Shown here: in pieces, positions 1-6,914 of the stretch | How the letters are laid out: every line of letters starts with the position of its first letter | Position numbering within the stretch: the first letter of the stretch is position 1 | Notes under the pieces: model-generated | What the model was told of the DNA's origin: nothing | The model's input: only the letters and a program-made list of their open reading frames with translations | Databases searched by the model: none | DNA from: Akkermansiaceae bacterium | GTDB taxonomy: Bacteria > Verrucomicrobiota > Verrucomicrobiia > Verrucomicrobiales > Akkermansiaceae | Assembly (NCBI GenBank): GCA_023300205.1 | Contig: JALZVD010000218.1 | Location: forward strand, 1-7,890 | DNA length: 7,890 nt | Reading direction: 5' to 3' | Position numbers and translations under genes: made by a program

Positions 1-1
1 T

Positions 2-37
2 TCACGCATCCTTAAAACGATCGCCGAAGTCGGCTAG
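2..37 (+). CDS. C-terminal end of an upstream gene (partial, unidentified)
   Basis: The frame ending in TAG at 35-37 reads S-R-I-L-K-T-I-A-E-V-G-stop and is open to the window edge. It ends 21 bp before a strong intrinsic terminator, which is the usual arrangement for the last gene of a transcription unit. Only eleven codons are visible, so no family can be named, and the call rests mainly on the position of the terminator. It could also be chance open frame. Confidence 0.4.
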   Translation, partial: SRILKTIAEVG

Positions 38-58
38 TCCCTCCCCGGACTCACTTTC

Positions 59-94
59 AAAAACGGTCACTGGCTCGCCAGTGACCGTTTTTTT
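59..94 (+). terminator. Rho-independent terminator
   Basis: A long perfect hairpin: AAACGGTCACTGG (61-73) pairs with CCAGTGACCGTTT (78-90) around the tetraloop CTCG, followed by a run of seven T (88-94). The A run at 59-63 extends the pairing with T88-92, so the element could also stop transcripts arriving from the opposite strand. It separates the upstream gene from the YhcG remnant. Confidence 0.9.
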
Positions 95-114
95 GTGTCA
101 GGACGTCGTGACAC
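95..114. repeat. 20-bp near-palindrome
   Basis: The stretch has arms GTGTCA (95-100) and TGACAC (109-114) around a centre containing the palindrome GACGTC (102-107). Eighteen of 20 positions obey two-fold symmetry; only the pair at 101/108 fails. It lies directly after the terminator T-run and just before the broken YhcG gene. It could be an operator for a dimeric regulator or part of the terminator region; nothing in the window identifies a binding protein. Confidence 0.45.
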
Positions 115-234
115 TCCCCCCTTTAATCACTCCGCTCGCTAAGGAAGTCTCTCTCCACCCAAATTGAACAACTCGATGTTCAACTCAAGAACGCAGCCTC
201 GAAGTCGGTCAATATTCTCCTCACCAGCCGCAAC

Positions 235-250
235 TGGCTCATTGGCTCAT
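235..250 (+). repeat. 8-bp tandem duplication causing the frameshift
   Basis: TGGCTCAT occurs twice in a row (235-242 and 243-250), followed by a partial third copy TGGCT (251-255). One unit fewer joins ...SRNWLIG directly to FYIVEYEH... as expected for the DUF1016 family. It is a likely replication-slippage product, so the change may be recent and reversible. Confidence 0.9.
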
Positions 251-500
251 TGGCTTTTACATCGTCGAATACGAGCACTCAGGGAAAGACCGGGCGGACT
301 ATGGTAAATCCCTCACTCGGGAACTCGCAAAACGCCTAGATGGCAGAGGCCTCTCGGCCCGTAACCTATGGCTTTTCCGACAATTTTATCTCATCTATCC
401 GCAGATCGGGCAGGCTTTAGAAAAGTCATCGCCAATTCTGCAGACACTGTCTGCAGAGTCCCAAAAAGCTTTGAAATTCGTTGAAAGCGAGAAAATTGAA

Positions 501-583
501 ATAGTCCGACCAGTGATCGCACTTTCTGAAGATGACTCCACACACCAACCTGAGGCAATAGTGCGATCACCGGTCGCACTATT
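501..583 (+). repeat. Diverged direct repeat and 10-bp inverted repeat in the YhcG linker
   Basis: Bases 501-524 and 558-581 match at 18 of 24 positions with no gap, 57 bp apart (19 codons), and encode the related peptides IVRPVIAL and IVRSPVAL. The second copy also holds a perfect inverted repeat, AATAGTGCGA (557-566) and TCGCACTATT (574-583), with a 7-bp spacer. Both lie between the DUF1016 N-terminal domain and the nuclease domain, so they look like an old in-frame duplication in a flexible linker. Confidence 0.6.
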
Positions 584-1361
584 CACCCAATCCCAAATCT
601 GGCAGAAAAATCTGTCCGAATTACCGGAAGCTCACGTCCCCGGAGAAAAGCTCCTACAAAAACTCTCTTACACTCATTTACAAAGACTTTTCCCCATCGA
701 AGCCCCACTTCAGCGCACCTTCTACGAAATTGAAGCGATCAAAGGCACCTGGTCCGTCCGCGAACTGAAGCGCCAAATCTCCTCCCTCTACTTCGAGCGC
801 TCCGGCCTCTCCACAAACCCTGAGCTTCTCTCCCAGATCACTCAGGAAAATGCCCCCACCGCAACTCCTCAGCACCTCACCAAGGACCTCTATGCCTTCG
901 AGTTCCTCGGCCTCCCCTCCCACCTCGCCATCGAGGAATCTGATCTCGAGATCGCCCTTCTCGATCACCTCCAAGCCTTTCTCCTAGAGCTCGGCAACGG
1001 CTTCTGTTTCGAGGCCCGCCAAAAGCGCATCCTCATTGGTGAAGAATACTTCTTCGTCGATCTCGTCCTCTACCACCGCATCCTGAAGTGCCACGTTCTC
1101 ATTGAGCTAAAAGTCGGCACCTTCTCCCACGAGAACGCCGGCCAGCTTAATACCTATCTCAACTACTACCGCACTGAGATCAGCGAAGAGTCAGACAACC
1201 CTCCCGTCGGTATCCTACTCGTGGCCGACCAAAACAAACCTCTCGTCGAGTTCGCCACCGCCAACATGGACGAAAACCTCTTCGTCCGGGAATACCTCCT
1301 CCAGCTCCCCTCAAAAGAAGTCCTCACCTCTTTCATCCAGCGCGAACTCGGATCACTCTAA

Positions 1362-1601
1362 TAGATTATCCAAGAGAGCATTTCCCAGCCACCGATCCCA
1401 CCCCCTCATATTCCATTACAAAAAAAAGCGCCTCCGAAAAAAAATCTCCAATCCAAGTTTTAGGAATTTGTAGAACTCGTTTCACAAGAGTCCACTCTCC
1501 GGTAAAGCACCCTCACTCTCTAAGTTTCAGGTGCAATTCCTCTTCCCACAGCTATCATAATTTTGCAATTTACCTCCAAGCTTAATGGCAATCTAAACCT
1601 T
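1362..1601. other. Non-coding stretch between YhcG remnant and small gene
   Basis: No supported gene or clear terminator is visible. Two A-octamers (starting near 1421 and 1438) flank a short GC-rich core, too weak to fold as a terminator. AGGAATT (about 1462) and AATTCCT (about 1535) form a distant 7-bp inverted repeat. A -10-like CATAAT/TATCAT lies at 1553-1561 without a convincing -35 partner; if used, transcription would begin downstream of TTG 1563 and favour ATG 1602 as the start of the next gene. Confidence 0.4.
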
Positions 1602-1946
1602 ATGTCCGTAGACAATGAATTAAAATTCCATATCGACAGATCTACCTTCTTCCAAATAGGCCGAGTTCTACAGCGAGGGATCGGAAAAAAAGCACTCGGA
1701 GTGGTTAATCTTTCAGTGATCGACTGCCACCTAGAAATTGAATCCGATTGGGGTGGTGGTCATATTCCATGTAAGGGAGAGGGAGAAGTGGCGGCTGTTC
1801 TTAAGGCCAAAGATTTTTGTTCACTGATCACCACTAGGTATCGTGAATCAAACCCAACTGGTGAAATGGTCATTCTGTTCAGCCCAGAGTTCAACTCAGT
1901 ATCAGTCGACCGAGCTGGCGTTCCGGCCAAATTCCCTACAAAATAA
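1602..1946 (+). CDS. Small protein of unknown function, possibly sliding-clamp-like
   Basis: The gene encodes 114 aa from ATG 1602, or 127 aa from TTG 1563. Neither start has a good Shine-Dalgarno sequence; ATG is chosen because it is the usual codon and a -10-like element lies just upstream of it. No signal peptide or membrane segment is visible. I do not recognise the family with certainty. Reading from ATG, an F-H-I-D-R-S-T-F-F start, a VVNLSVIDCHLEIESDW strand pair, then GEGEVAAVLKAKDF and a final V-S-V-D-R-x-G-V-P-A-K-F follow the order of elements in the N-terminal domain of DnaN beta clamps (strand, helix, L-x-I-x-x-x-D-x-x-x-x-x-I, G-x-x-x-x-x-A-K-x-F, closing strand). A real clamp has three such domains, so this would be a one-domain relative. 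It is AT-richer than its neighbours, which hints at separate origin. The similarity is inference from pattern only. Confidence 0.6.
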   Translation: MSVDNELKFHIDRSTFFQIGRVLQRGIGKKALGVVNLSVIDCHLEIESDWGGGHIPCKGEGEVAAVLKAKDFCSLITTRYRESNPTGEMVILFSPEFNSVSVDRAGVPAKFPTK

Positions 1947-2087
1947 TCGATACCTACACACGATCTGGACCCAGAAGCCCCCCCGTGCCCTTCTAAAACA
2001 ACGTCGCTGCCAAAAACTCAATCGTTCAGAAATTTAACAATCATTGAACTGGATATTAGCCGATGCTATCCCACACGCAGCTTCGCA
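1947..2087 (+). promoter_or_regulatory. Leader region of the methyltransferase-helicase operon
   Basis: This 141-bp gap precedes the first gene of the four-gene run and so should carry its promoter. The best candidate is TTGAAC (2044-2049) with TATCCC (2067-2072) at 17-bp spacing; the -10 half is poor. No operator-like palindrome and no controller gene (C protein) is seen. The ATG at 2088 has no clear ribosome-binding site upstream. Confidence 0.2.
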
Positions 2088-2732
2088 ATGAACCTGACCA
2101 AATCCAAAAAACGAATCTCTGACCATGGCGAGGTTTTTACTCCGGCTTGGTTAGTTGATGCGATGCTCAACCTCGTGAAAGACGAGACTGAACGCATCGA
2201 CTCGCGTTTTCTGGAACCGGCATGCGGGAGCGGTAATTTCCTCATTCAGATTTTGCAGCGAAAACTCGCCGCCGTCGAAATGAAATACGGTAAATCTGAT
2301 TTCGAGCGCCGACATTACGCTCTTCTTAGTGTGATGTGCATCTACGGAATCGAACTCTTACCTGACAACATTTTGGAGTGCAGGGCGAATCTTTTGGAGA
2401 TCTTTACCAGTTACCTAGACCTAGATCAGACCGACGATCTTTACCATGCTGCCTTCAATGTTCTCTCGCAAAACCTAATCCAAGGAGACGCCATAACCAT
2501 GCGCACGCATGATAGTCATCCTGTTACGTTTGCCGAATGGGGCTATCTAGGAAAAGGGAAGTTCCAGCGCCGTGATTTCCGATTAGACGCACTGACACAA
2601 AGTTCAGCTTACAGCGAAGAAGGCTCACTCTTTGCTCATCTTGGAAAACACGAAATTTTCACTCCCACCAAAACCTACCCTCCGGCGACAATTGCGGACC
2701 TCGGTAAGACAGCAAAGGAGGCAATCGTATGA
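2088..2732 (+). CDS. Methyltransferase-like subunit, SAM-binding domain without NPPY
   Basis: A 214-aa soluble protein of the N6-adenine DNA methyltransferase superfamily. Visible motifs are motif X region GEVFTPAWLVDAML (14-27), motif I LEPACGSGNFL (42-52, the SAM-binding loop), motif II YGIEL (86-90) and a motif III-like NLIQGDAI (129-136). After that a typical enzyme would show (D/N)PP(Y/F) within a few dozen residues; here the chain runs through WGYLGKGKFQRRDFRLDAL (151-169) and ends with no such motif. It is therefore either a SAM-binding partner or half of a split enzyme, completed by the next gene, which does carry NPPY. The ATG at 2088 is used because the motif X region follows at residue 14 as in related enzymes and no in-frame start lies just upstream. 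It overlaps the next gene by 4 bp (ATGA), so the two are likely translationally coupled. The family resemblance is strong; the non-catalytic role is inference. Confidence 0.88.
   Translation: MNLTKSKKRISDHGEVFTPAWLVDAMLNLVKDETERIDSRFLEPACGSGNFLIQILQRKLAAVEMKYGKSDFERRHYALLSVMCIYGIELLPDNILECRANLLEIFTSYLDLDQTDDLYHAAFNVLSQNLIQGDAITMRTHDSHPVTFAEWGYLGKGKFQRRDFRLDALTQSSAYSEEGSLFAHLGKHEIFTPTKTYPPATIADLGKTAKEAIV
2715..2721 (+). promoter_or_regulatory. Strong Shine-Dalgarno sequence for the Eco57I-like gene
   Basis: AAGGAGG lies 7 nt before ATG 2729, inside the end of the preceding gene. It is the best ribosome-binding site in the window and fixes the start of the second methyltransferase gene at the ATGA overlap. 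Confidence 0.85.
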
Positions 2733-4345
2733 TCAACCAAGCCAGCTTTTCACTGCGTAGCCGTAACCCGGACGTGCTGACTTGCATCGCCAACCTCTCG
2801 AACGACGAGGTCTTCACACCACCTGAGTTTGCGAATCAGATGCTGGACAATCTTGCTACAAATTGGGCCGCTGGTAATGGCGGAGCTGACTTATGGGCTG
2901 ATCCTAGCGTGAAGTTCCTAGATCCGTGCACGAAGTCCGGCGTTTTCCTCCGCGAAATCACGACCCGCCTCACCAAGGGCTTGGAATCAGCAATCCCCGA
3001 TTTGGAAGAGCGAGTGGCCCACATCTTAACGAACCAAGTGTTTGGGATCGGGATCACCCACCTGACAGCCCTCCTCGCGCGCCGGAGTGTTTATTGCTCG
3101 AAGCATGCCTCGGGAGAACATTCCATTGCCAATGGCTTCTCCAATGATGATGGTAACATCTGGTTTGAGCGTTCCGAACATTCATGGAAGGCTGGTAAAT
3201 GTCGCTACTGCGGCGCACCCCGCAAAGGATTTGAGCGCAAAGATGGGCTCGAAACCCACGCTTATGCATTCATCCATACCGACAATATCAAGACCCGGCT
3301 AACCGAAATATTTGGAGATCATATGCAATTCGACGTCATTATAGGAAACCCCCCGTATCAACTAAGTGATGACGGATTCGGGAAAAGCGCAGCGCCAATT
3401 TATCACCATTTTGTAAAACAAGCCAAGGCACTTGAGCCCCGTTATCTCTCAATGGTGATCCCTGCCCGTTGGTTTGCCGGGGGCAAGGGTTTGGATGAGT
3501 TCAGATCTTCGATGCTAAGCGATGATCGCGTGACCTCAATTGACGACTACCTTAGCGCGGCGGATGTCTTTCCAGGAGTTGGACTCAAAGGTGGTGTTTG
3601 CTACTTCCTCTGGGATAAGGAAAACCCCGGAAAATGTAAGGTTTCCACCCATTTTAAGGATTGGCCTGTCTCCACGTCAACTCGCCCTCTACTAGAAAAC
3701 GGGACGGATGTTTTCGTGCGCTTCAACGAGGGCCTATCAATCCTTAAGAAAGTCGTTGCCGTTGAAGGAGGAGAACCTCAGTCACTGTCGCTACCCGAAA
3801 ACGTCCGTTTTGAAAGACTGGTTAGTTCCCGAAAGCCATTCGGGTTAGAAACCACATTTCGCGGTAACACGGGTAAGAGCTCCGAAGACGACATTGTAAT
3901 TCACCAAAATGGTGGAACGGGGTATGTGGCAAAAAGGGAGATTTCAACGGGTCTCCACCTCATAGACAAATGGAAGATTTTTGCAGGTTACGCTGCGCCT
4001 GGGACGGGTAATAAAGACACCTACCCTCATAAAATCATTAGCACTCCGTTTATCGGCAAGCCTGGAACTGTTTCGACCGAAACCTATCTCTGTATCGGGC
4101 CCTTTCAATCAAAGACACAAGCTGACAGCGTCTTCTCATATTTATCTTGTCGTCTGACTCGCCTACTAATTTTGCTACATAAGCCATCCCAGCATGTCAC
4201 ACGCAAGGTCTACACCTTCGTGCCGACCCAGAAGTGGGATACGAAATGGAAGGACTCAGATCTTTATAAAAAGTATGACCTCTCGGAGGCTGAAATTGCC
4301 TTCATCGAGAAGGTAGTTCGCCCGATGGATCTCACCGACTCCTAG
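2729..4345 (+). CDS. Eco57I-like adenine-N6 DNA methyltransferase
   Basis: A 538-aa protein predicted to transfer a methyl group from SAM to adenine N6 in DNA. Motif X region DEVFTPPEFANQML is at 26-39, motif I FLDPCTKSGVFL at 63-74 (a DPCxxSG form of the usual DPxxGSG) and catalytic motif IV GNPPYQLSDDG at 206-216. Next comes a conserved-looking block with PRYLSMVIPARWFAGGKGL (237-255) and FPGVGLKGGVCYFLWD (281-296). The remaining C-terminal part (about 310-538) probably recognises the target sequence. Between motifs I and IV is an insertion with C123-x2-H126 and C158-x2-C161, a possible zinc site. There is no PD-(D/E)xK nuclease domain at the N-terminus, unlike true Eco57I, so this is a modification subunit that depends on neighbours for cutting. 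It starts within the end of the upstream methyltransferase-like gene, and the two probably form a heterodimer. It is not recognisable as a type I HsdM. Confidence 0.92.
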   Translation: MINQASFSLRSRNPDVLTCIANLSNDEVFTPPEFANQMLDNLATNWAAGNGGADLWADPSVKFLDPCTKSGVFLREITTRLTKGLESAIPDLEERVAHILTNQVFGIGITHLTALLARRSVYCSKHASGEHSIANGFSNDDGNIWFERSEHSWKAGKCRYCGAPRKGFERKDGLETHAYAFIHTDNIKTRLTEIFGDHMQFDVIIGNPPYQLSDDGFGKSAAPIYHHFVKQAKALEPRYLSMVIPARWFAGGKGLDEFRSSMLSDDRVTSIDDYLSAADVFPGVGLKGGVCYFLWDKENPGKCKVSTHFKDWPVSTSTRPLLENGTDVFVRFNEGLSILKKVVAVEGGEPQSLSLPENVRFERLVSSRKPFGLETTFRGNTGKSSEDDIVIHQNGGTGYVAKREISTGLHLIDKWKIFAGYAAPGTGNKDTYPHKIISTPFIGKPGTVSTETYLCIGPFQSKTQADSVFSYLSCRLTRLLILLHKPSQHVTRKVYTFVPTQKWDTKWKDSDLYKKYDLSEAEIAFIEKVVRPMDLTDS

Positions 4346-4349
4346 GAGC

Positions 4350-6890
4350 ATGAATAAGACGATCGACGAAATCCTCGCACCCAAACCGGAGGCCAGACCG
4401 CGCATCTATGCCTACTCGATCGCAGACAAGGCTCATGCAGGTCAGCTGAAGGTGGGACAAACGACGCGCAATGTGAAGCAACGGGTTGGAGAGCAGCTCA
4501 AGACAGCGAATATCAAGAACTACGCGATCCGCCTAGATGAGTCCGCCGAACGCACTAACGGCACGACATTCACTGATCACGAAGTTCGGGCGATGCTTAT
4601 CAAGAAGGGCTTTGAAAATACGGATTTGGAATGGATGCGCTGCACCGTAGAGGATGTGAAGACCGTTCTCACTGAATTGCGAACCGGTCAAAAATTCACC
4701 GGCACACATTCCGAGACTTTCGCCATGCGGAAAGAACAGGAGGAAGCGGTGGAGAAGACACTCCAATATTACCACTCGATCTGGGATGAAAATAAAACAG
4801 CTGTCCCTCGCTTCCTGTGGAACGCCAAGATGCGCTACGGAAAGACCTTCACCTCCTACCAGCTAGCGAAGAAACTCAAAGCAAAGCGCGTTCTTGTTTT
4901 GACCTTTAAACCCGCAGTAGAGGATGCTTGGCAGACCGACCTCGAATCCCATGCTGACTTCGACGGCTGGCAATACTTGTCTCGTAAATCTGATCTCGAC
5001 CCTCCCGAGGTGTCCGACAAAAAGCCCCTCGTGTATTTTGGCTCTTTCCAGGACTTACTTGGGCGCGACACCGTTGGGAACATTAAGCCAAAAAACACTT
5101 GGATCCATAGCATCAATTGGGACCTTGTTATTTTTGATGAATACCATTTTGGCGCATGGCGCGAGACCTCTAAGGAGTTATTCGAAGGTGAAGATGACAA
5201 AGACGCCAAGAAGGAAGCTAAACTTGAATACGCGACCAGTCTGGAAAGCGTAAACAAGGATCTAGGCGAACTCTCGGAGAAAGAAGCCGAGTTCCTACCG
5301 ATCACGACCAAGGCCTATCTGTATCTTTCAGGCACCCCTTTTAAAGCTCTCGCGACAGGGGAATTCATCGAGGAACAAATTTTCAATTGGACCTACACAG
5401 ATGAGCAACGCGCTAAGGCAGAATTTGCCCAGAAATTCCCCGACCAGAGGAACCCATACGGAGCACTGCCTCAAATGCGGCTCCTGACCTATCAGATGCC
5501 TGACGAACTAATCGCCATCGCAAGCGACGGAGAGTTTGATGAATTTGATCTTAACGCCTTCTTTGAAGCCTCTGGCACTGACAAGGAAGCCAAGTTTAAG
5601 CATGAGAGCGACGTTCAGAAATGGCTTAACATTATACGTGGCGGCTACGCGCCGAAATCAGTGGAACATCTCAAGACAGGAAGTCGCCCCCCGTTCCCCT
5701 ATTCAGATGTGCGCTTACTCCCCTACCTCCAGCACTCCTTCTGGTTCTTGCCAAATGTCGCGGCCTGTCACGCGATGGCAAATCTCCTAATCCAGAAGCA
5801 CAATGTTTTCTGGCATGACTATACGACCATCGTCGCTGCTGGCGGAAAGGCCGGAATCGGGCTAGAAGCACTCCCTCCAGTTCGTAACGCGATAGGCGCA
5901 GGATTCGATACTAAGACCATAACGCTCTCGTGCGGCAAGCTTACAACTGGTGTGACTGTCGCCTCGTGGTCTTCGATCTTAATGCTCCGCAATTTAAAAT
6001 CACCTGAAACCTATTTTCAGGCTGCCTTTCGAGTGCAATCCCCTTGGTCGATCAAAAACCCAGAAGGAAACGACCCGAACGAAGAGCAAATCCTCAAGCC
6101 GGCCTGTTTCGTATTCGATTTTGCTCCCACCCGCGCACTTCGTCAGCTTTCAGAATACGGGATTGGCCTCTCTCCCGGTGAGTCTAATCCAGAAAACGCG
6201 GTTAAAGACCTCGTTTCGTTCCTCCCTGTGTTGGCATTTGACGGAGCAAATATGACTCAGATCGATGCTGGCGGAATCCTAGATATCGCGATGTCAGGAA
6301 CCTCAGCCACCCTGCTAGCCCGCAAGTGGGAAAGCGCCCTCCTCGTCAACGTTGACAACGATACCCTTCGGCGTGTCTTAGACGACCCAGAAGCCATGGC
6401 CGCGATGGAACGGATCGAAGGCTGGCGAGCTCTCGGCAATAACATCATCGAGACGATCATCAACAAAAGTGACAAAGTGAAGGGTCTCAAAAACAAGGCG
6501 AAAGAAAAGGAGCTGTCACCGAAAGAGAAGAAAGAACTAAGCGCCGAAGAAAGAGAGTTCAAGAAGCAGCGTAAATTGGTTCAAGAGAAGCTCATCAAGT
6601 TTGCGACGCGCATTCCGGCGTTTATGTATCTGACTGATTTTAGAGAGAACACTCTTCAAGACGTGATTACCAAAATTGAATCTGGCTTATTCGAAACCGT
6701 GACGGGACTCACTGTCAGGGATTTCCACATGCTAGTAGGACTTAAGCTCTTCAACACTGAACACATGAATCAAGCCGTATTCGCCTTCCGGCGCTACGAG
6801 GACGCTTCCTTGAGATATACAGGCATCGAAAGCCATGAGGCGCTCACCAACTACGGCCTCTACGACACTGTGGTCGCGCGCGAGAAATAA
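4350..6890 (+). CDS. GIY-YIG/T5orf172-like domain fused to DExH SF2 helicase (restriction subunit candidate)
   Basis: An 846-aa cytoplasmic protein. Residues 18-110 resemble the T5orf172 branch of GIY-YIG nucleases: RIYAYS (18-23), LKVGQTTR (33-40) with R45 following, and E78 in the DHEVRAML helix. Then comes a superfamily 2 ATPase: P-loop AKMRYGKTFTS (159-169), motif Ia RVLVLTF (180-186), motif II VIFDEYHFGAW (260-270), motif III LYLSGTPFKAL (324-334), motif V GKLTTGVTV (529-537) and motif VI QAAFRVQSPW (557-566) with a likely arginine finger R561. Residues 705-750 are a Lys/Glu-rich, probably coiled-coil stretch before a C-terminal domain of unknown fold. It begins 4 bp after the methyltransferase stop; an AGGAG sits only 1 nt before ATG 4350, so reinitiation by terminating ribosomes is likely. 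Predicted role: ATP-driven translocation on unmodified DNA, with cutting by GIY-YIG or by the downstream Mrr. Which domain cuts is not shown by the sequence. Confidence 0.88.
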   Translation: MNKTIDEILAPKPEARPRIYAYSIADKAHAGQLKVGQTTRNVKQRVGEQLKTANIKNYAIRLDESAERTNGTTFTDHEVRAMLIKKGFENTDLEWMRCTVEDVKTVLTELRTGQKFTGTHSETFAMRKEQEEAVEKTLQYYHSIWDENKTAVPRFLWNAKMRYGKTFTSYQLAKKLKAKRVLVLTFKPAVEDAWQTDLESHADFDGWQYLSRKSDLDPPEVSDKKPLVYFGSFQDLLGRDTVGNIKPKNTWIHSINWDLVIFDEYHFGAWRETSKELFEGEDDKDAKKEAKLEYATSLESVNKDLGELSEKEAEFLPITTKAYLYLSGTPFKALATGEFIEEQIFNWTYTDEQRAKAEFAQKFPDQRNPYGALPQMRLLTYQMPDELIAIASDGEFDEFDLNAFFEASGTDKEAKFKHESDVQKWLNIIRGGYAPKSVEHLKTGSRPPFPYSDVRLLPYLQHSFWFLPNVAACHAMANLLIQKHNVFWHDYTTIVAAGGKAGIGLEALPPVRNAIGAGFDTKTITLSCGKLTTGVTVASWSSILMLRNLKSPETYFQAAFRVQSPWSIKNPEGNDPNEEQILKPACFVFDFAPTRALRQLSEYGIGLSPGESNPENAVKDLVSFLPVLAFDGANMTQIDAGGILDIAMSGTSATLLARKWESALLVNVDNDTLRRVLDDPEAMAAMERIEGWRALGNNIIETIINKSDKVKGLKNKAKEKELSPKEKKELSAEEREFKKQRKLVQEKLIKFATRIPAFMYLTDFRENTLQDVITKIESGLFETVTGLTVRDFHMLVGLKLFNTEHMNQAVFAFRRYEDASLRYTGIESHEALTNYGLYDTVVAREK

Positions 6891-6914
6891 AGTGCTCTTT
6901 TCCTCCTCAACACC

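Larger units (their letters stand above)
127..1361 (+). pseudogene. YhcG-family (DUF1016) PD-(D/E)xK nuclease, frameshifted
   Basis: Homologues are about 350-380 aa: an N-terminal DUF1016 helical domain and a C-terminal PD-(D/E)xK nuclease domain, often found in defence or mobile regions. Here bases 127-250 encode the domain start in one frame (for example SVNILLTSRNWLIG), and bases from about 252 continue it in another (FYIVEYEHSGKDRADYG, then LSARNLWLFRQFYLIYPQI). The switch sits exactly on an 8-bp tandem duplication at 235-250; removing one copy restores one frame. No ATG, GTG or TTG exists in the upstream frame after the TAA at 124-126, so the start also seems lost. An open frame of 296 codons from TTG 471 to TAA 1359-1361 keeps the whole nuclease domain; numbered from that TTG, D197 and E212-L-K214 form the catalytic motif. 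The TTG has no ribosome site and lies in the linker, so a truncated product is possible but not supported. Confidence 0.85.

Noticed and set aside
1415..1450. Two A-octamers around GCGCCTCCG as a terminator for the opposite strand
   Set aside because: The core between the A runs has no stable inverted repeat, so no hairpin of useful length forms.
1485..1552. tRNA-like stretch (GGTAAAGCA, then TTCAGGTGCAATTCCT) in the gap after the YhcG remnant
   Set aside because: The D-loop-like and T-loop-like pieces are suggestive, but there is no pairing acceptor stem, the T stem is imperfect and no anticodon stem forms, so neither a tRNA nor an attachment site is supported.
1843..2037. Short plus-strand open frame overlapping the end of the small gene
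   Set aside because: It is out of frame with the better-supported gene, has no ribosome site and no recognisable composition or motif.
4856..5311. Long minus-strand open frame opposite the helicase gene
   Set aside because: It is a low-complexity Ser/Leu-rich mirror of the helicase coding sequence, with no recognisable motif.
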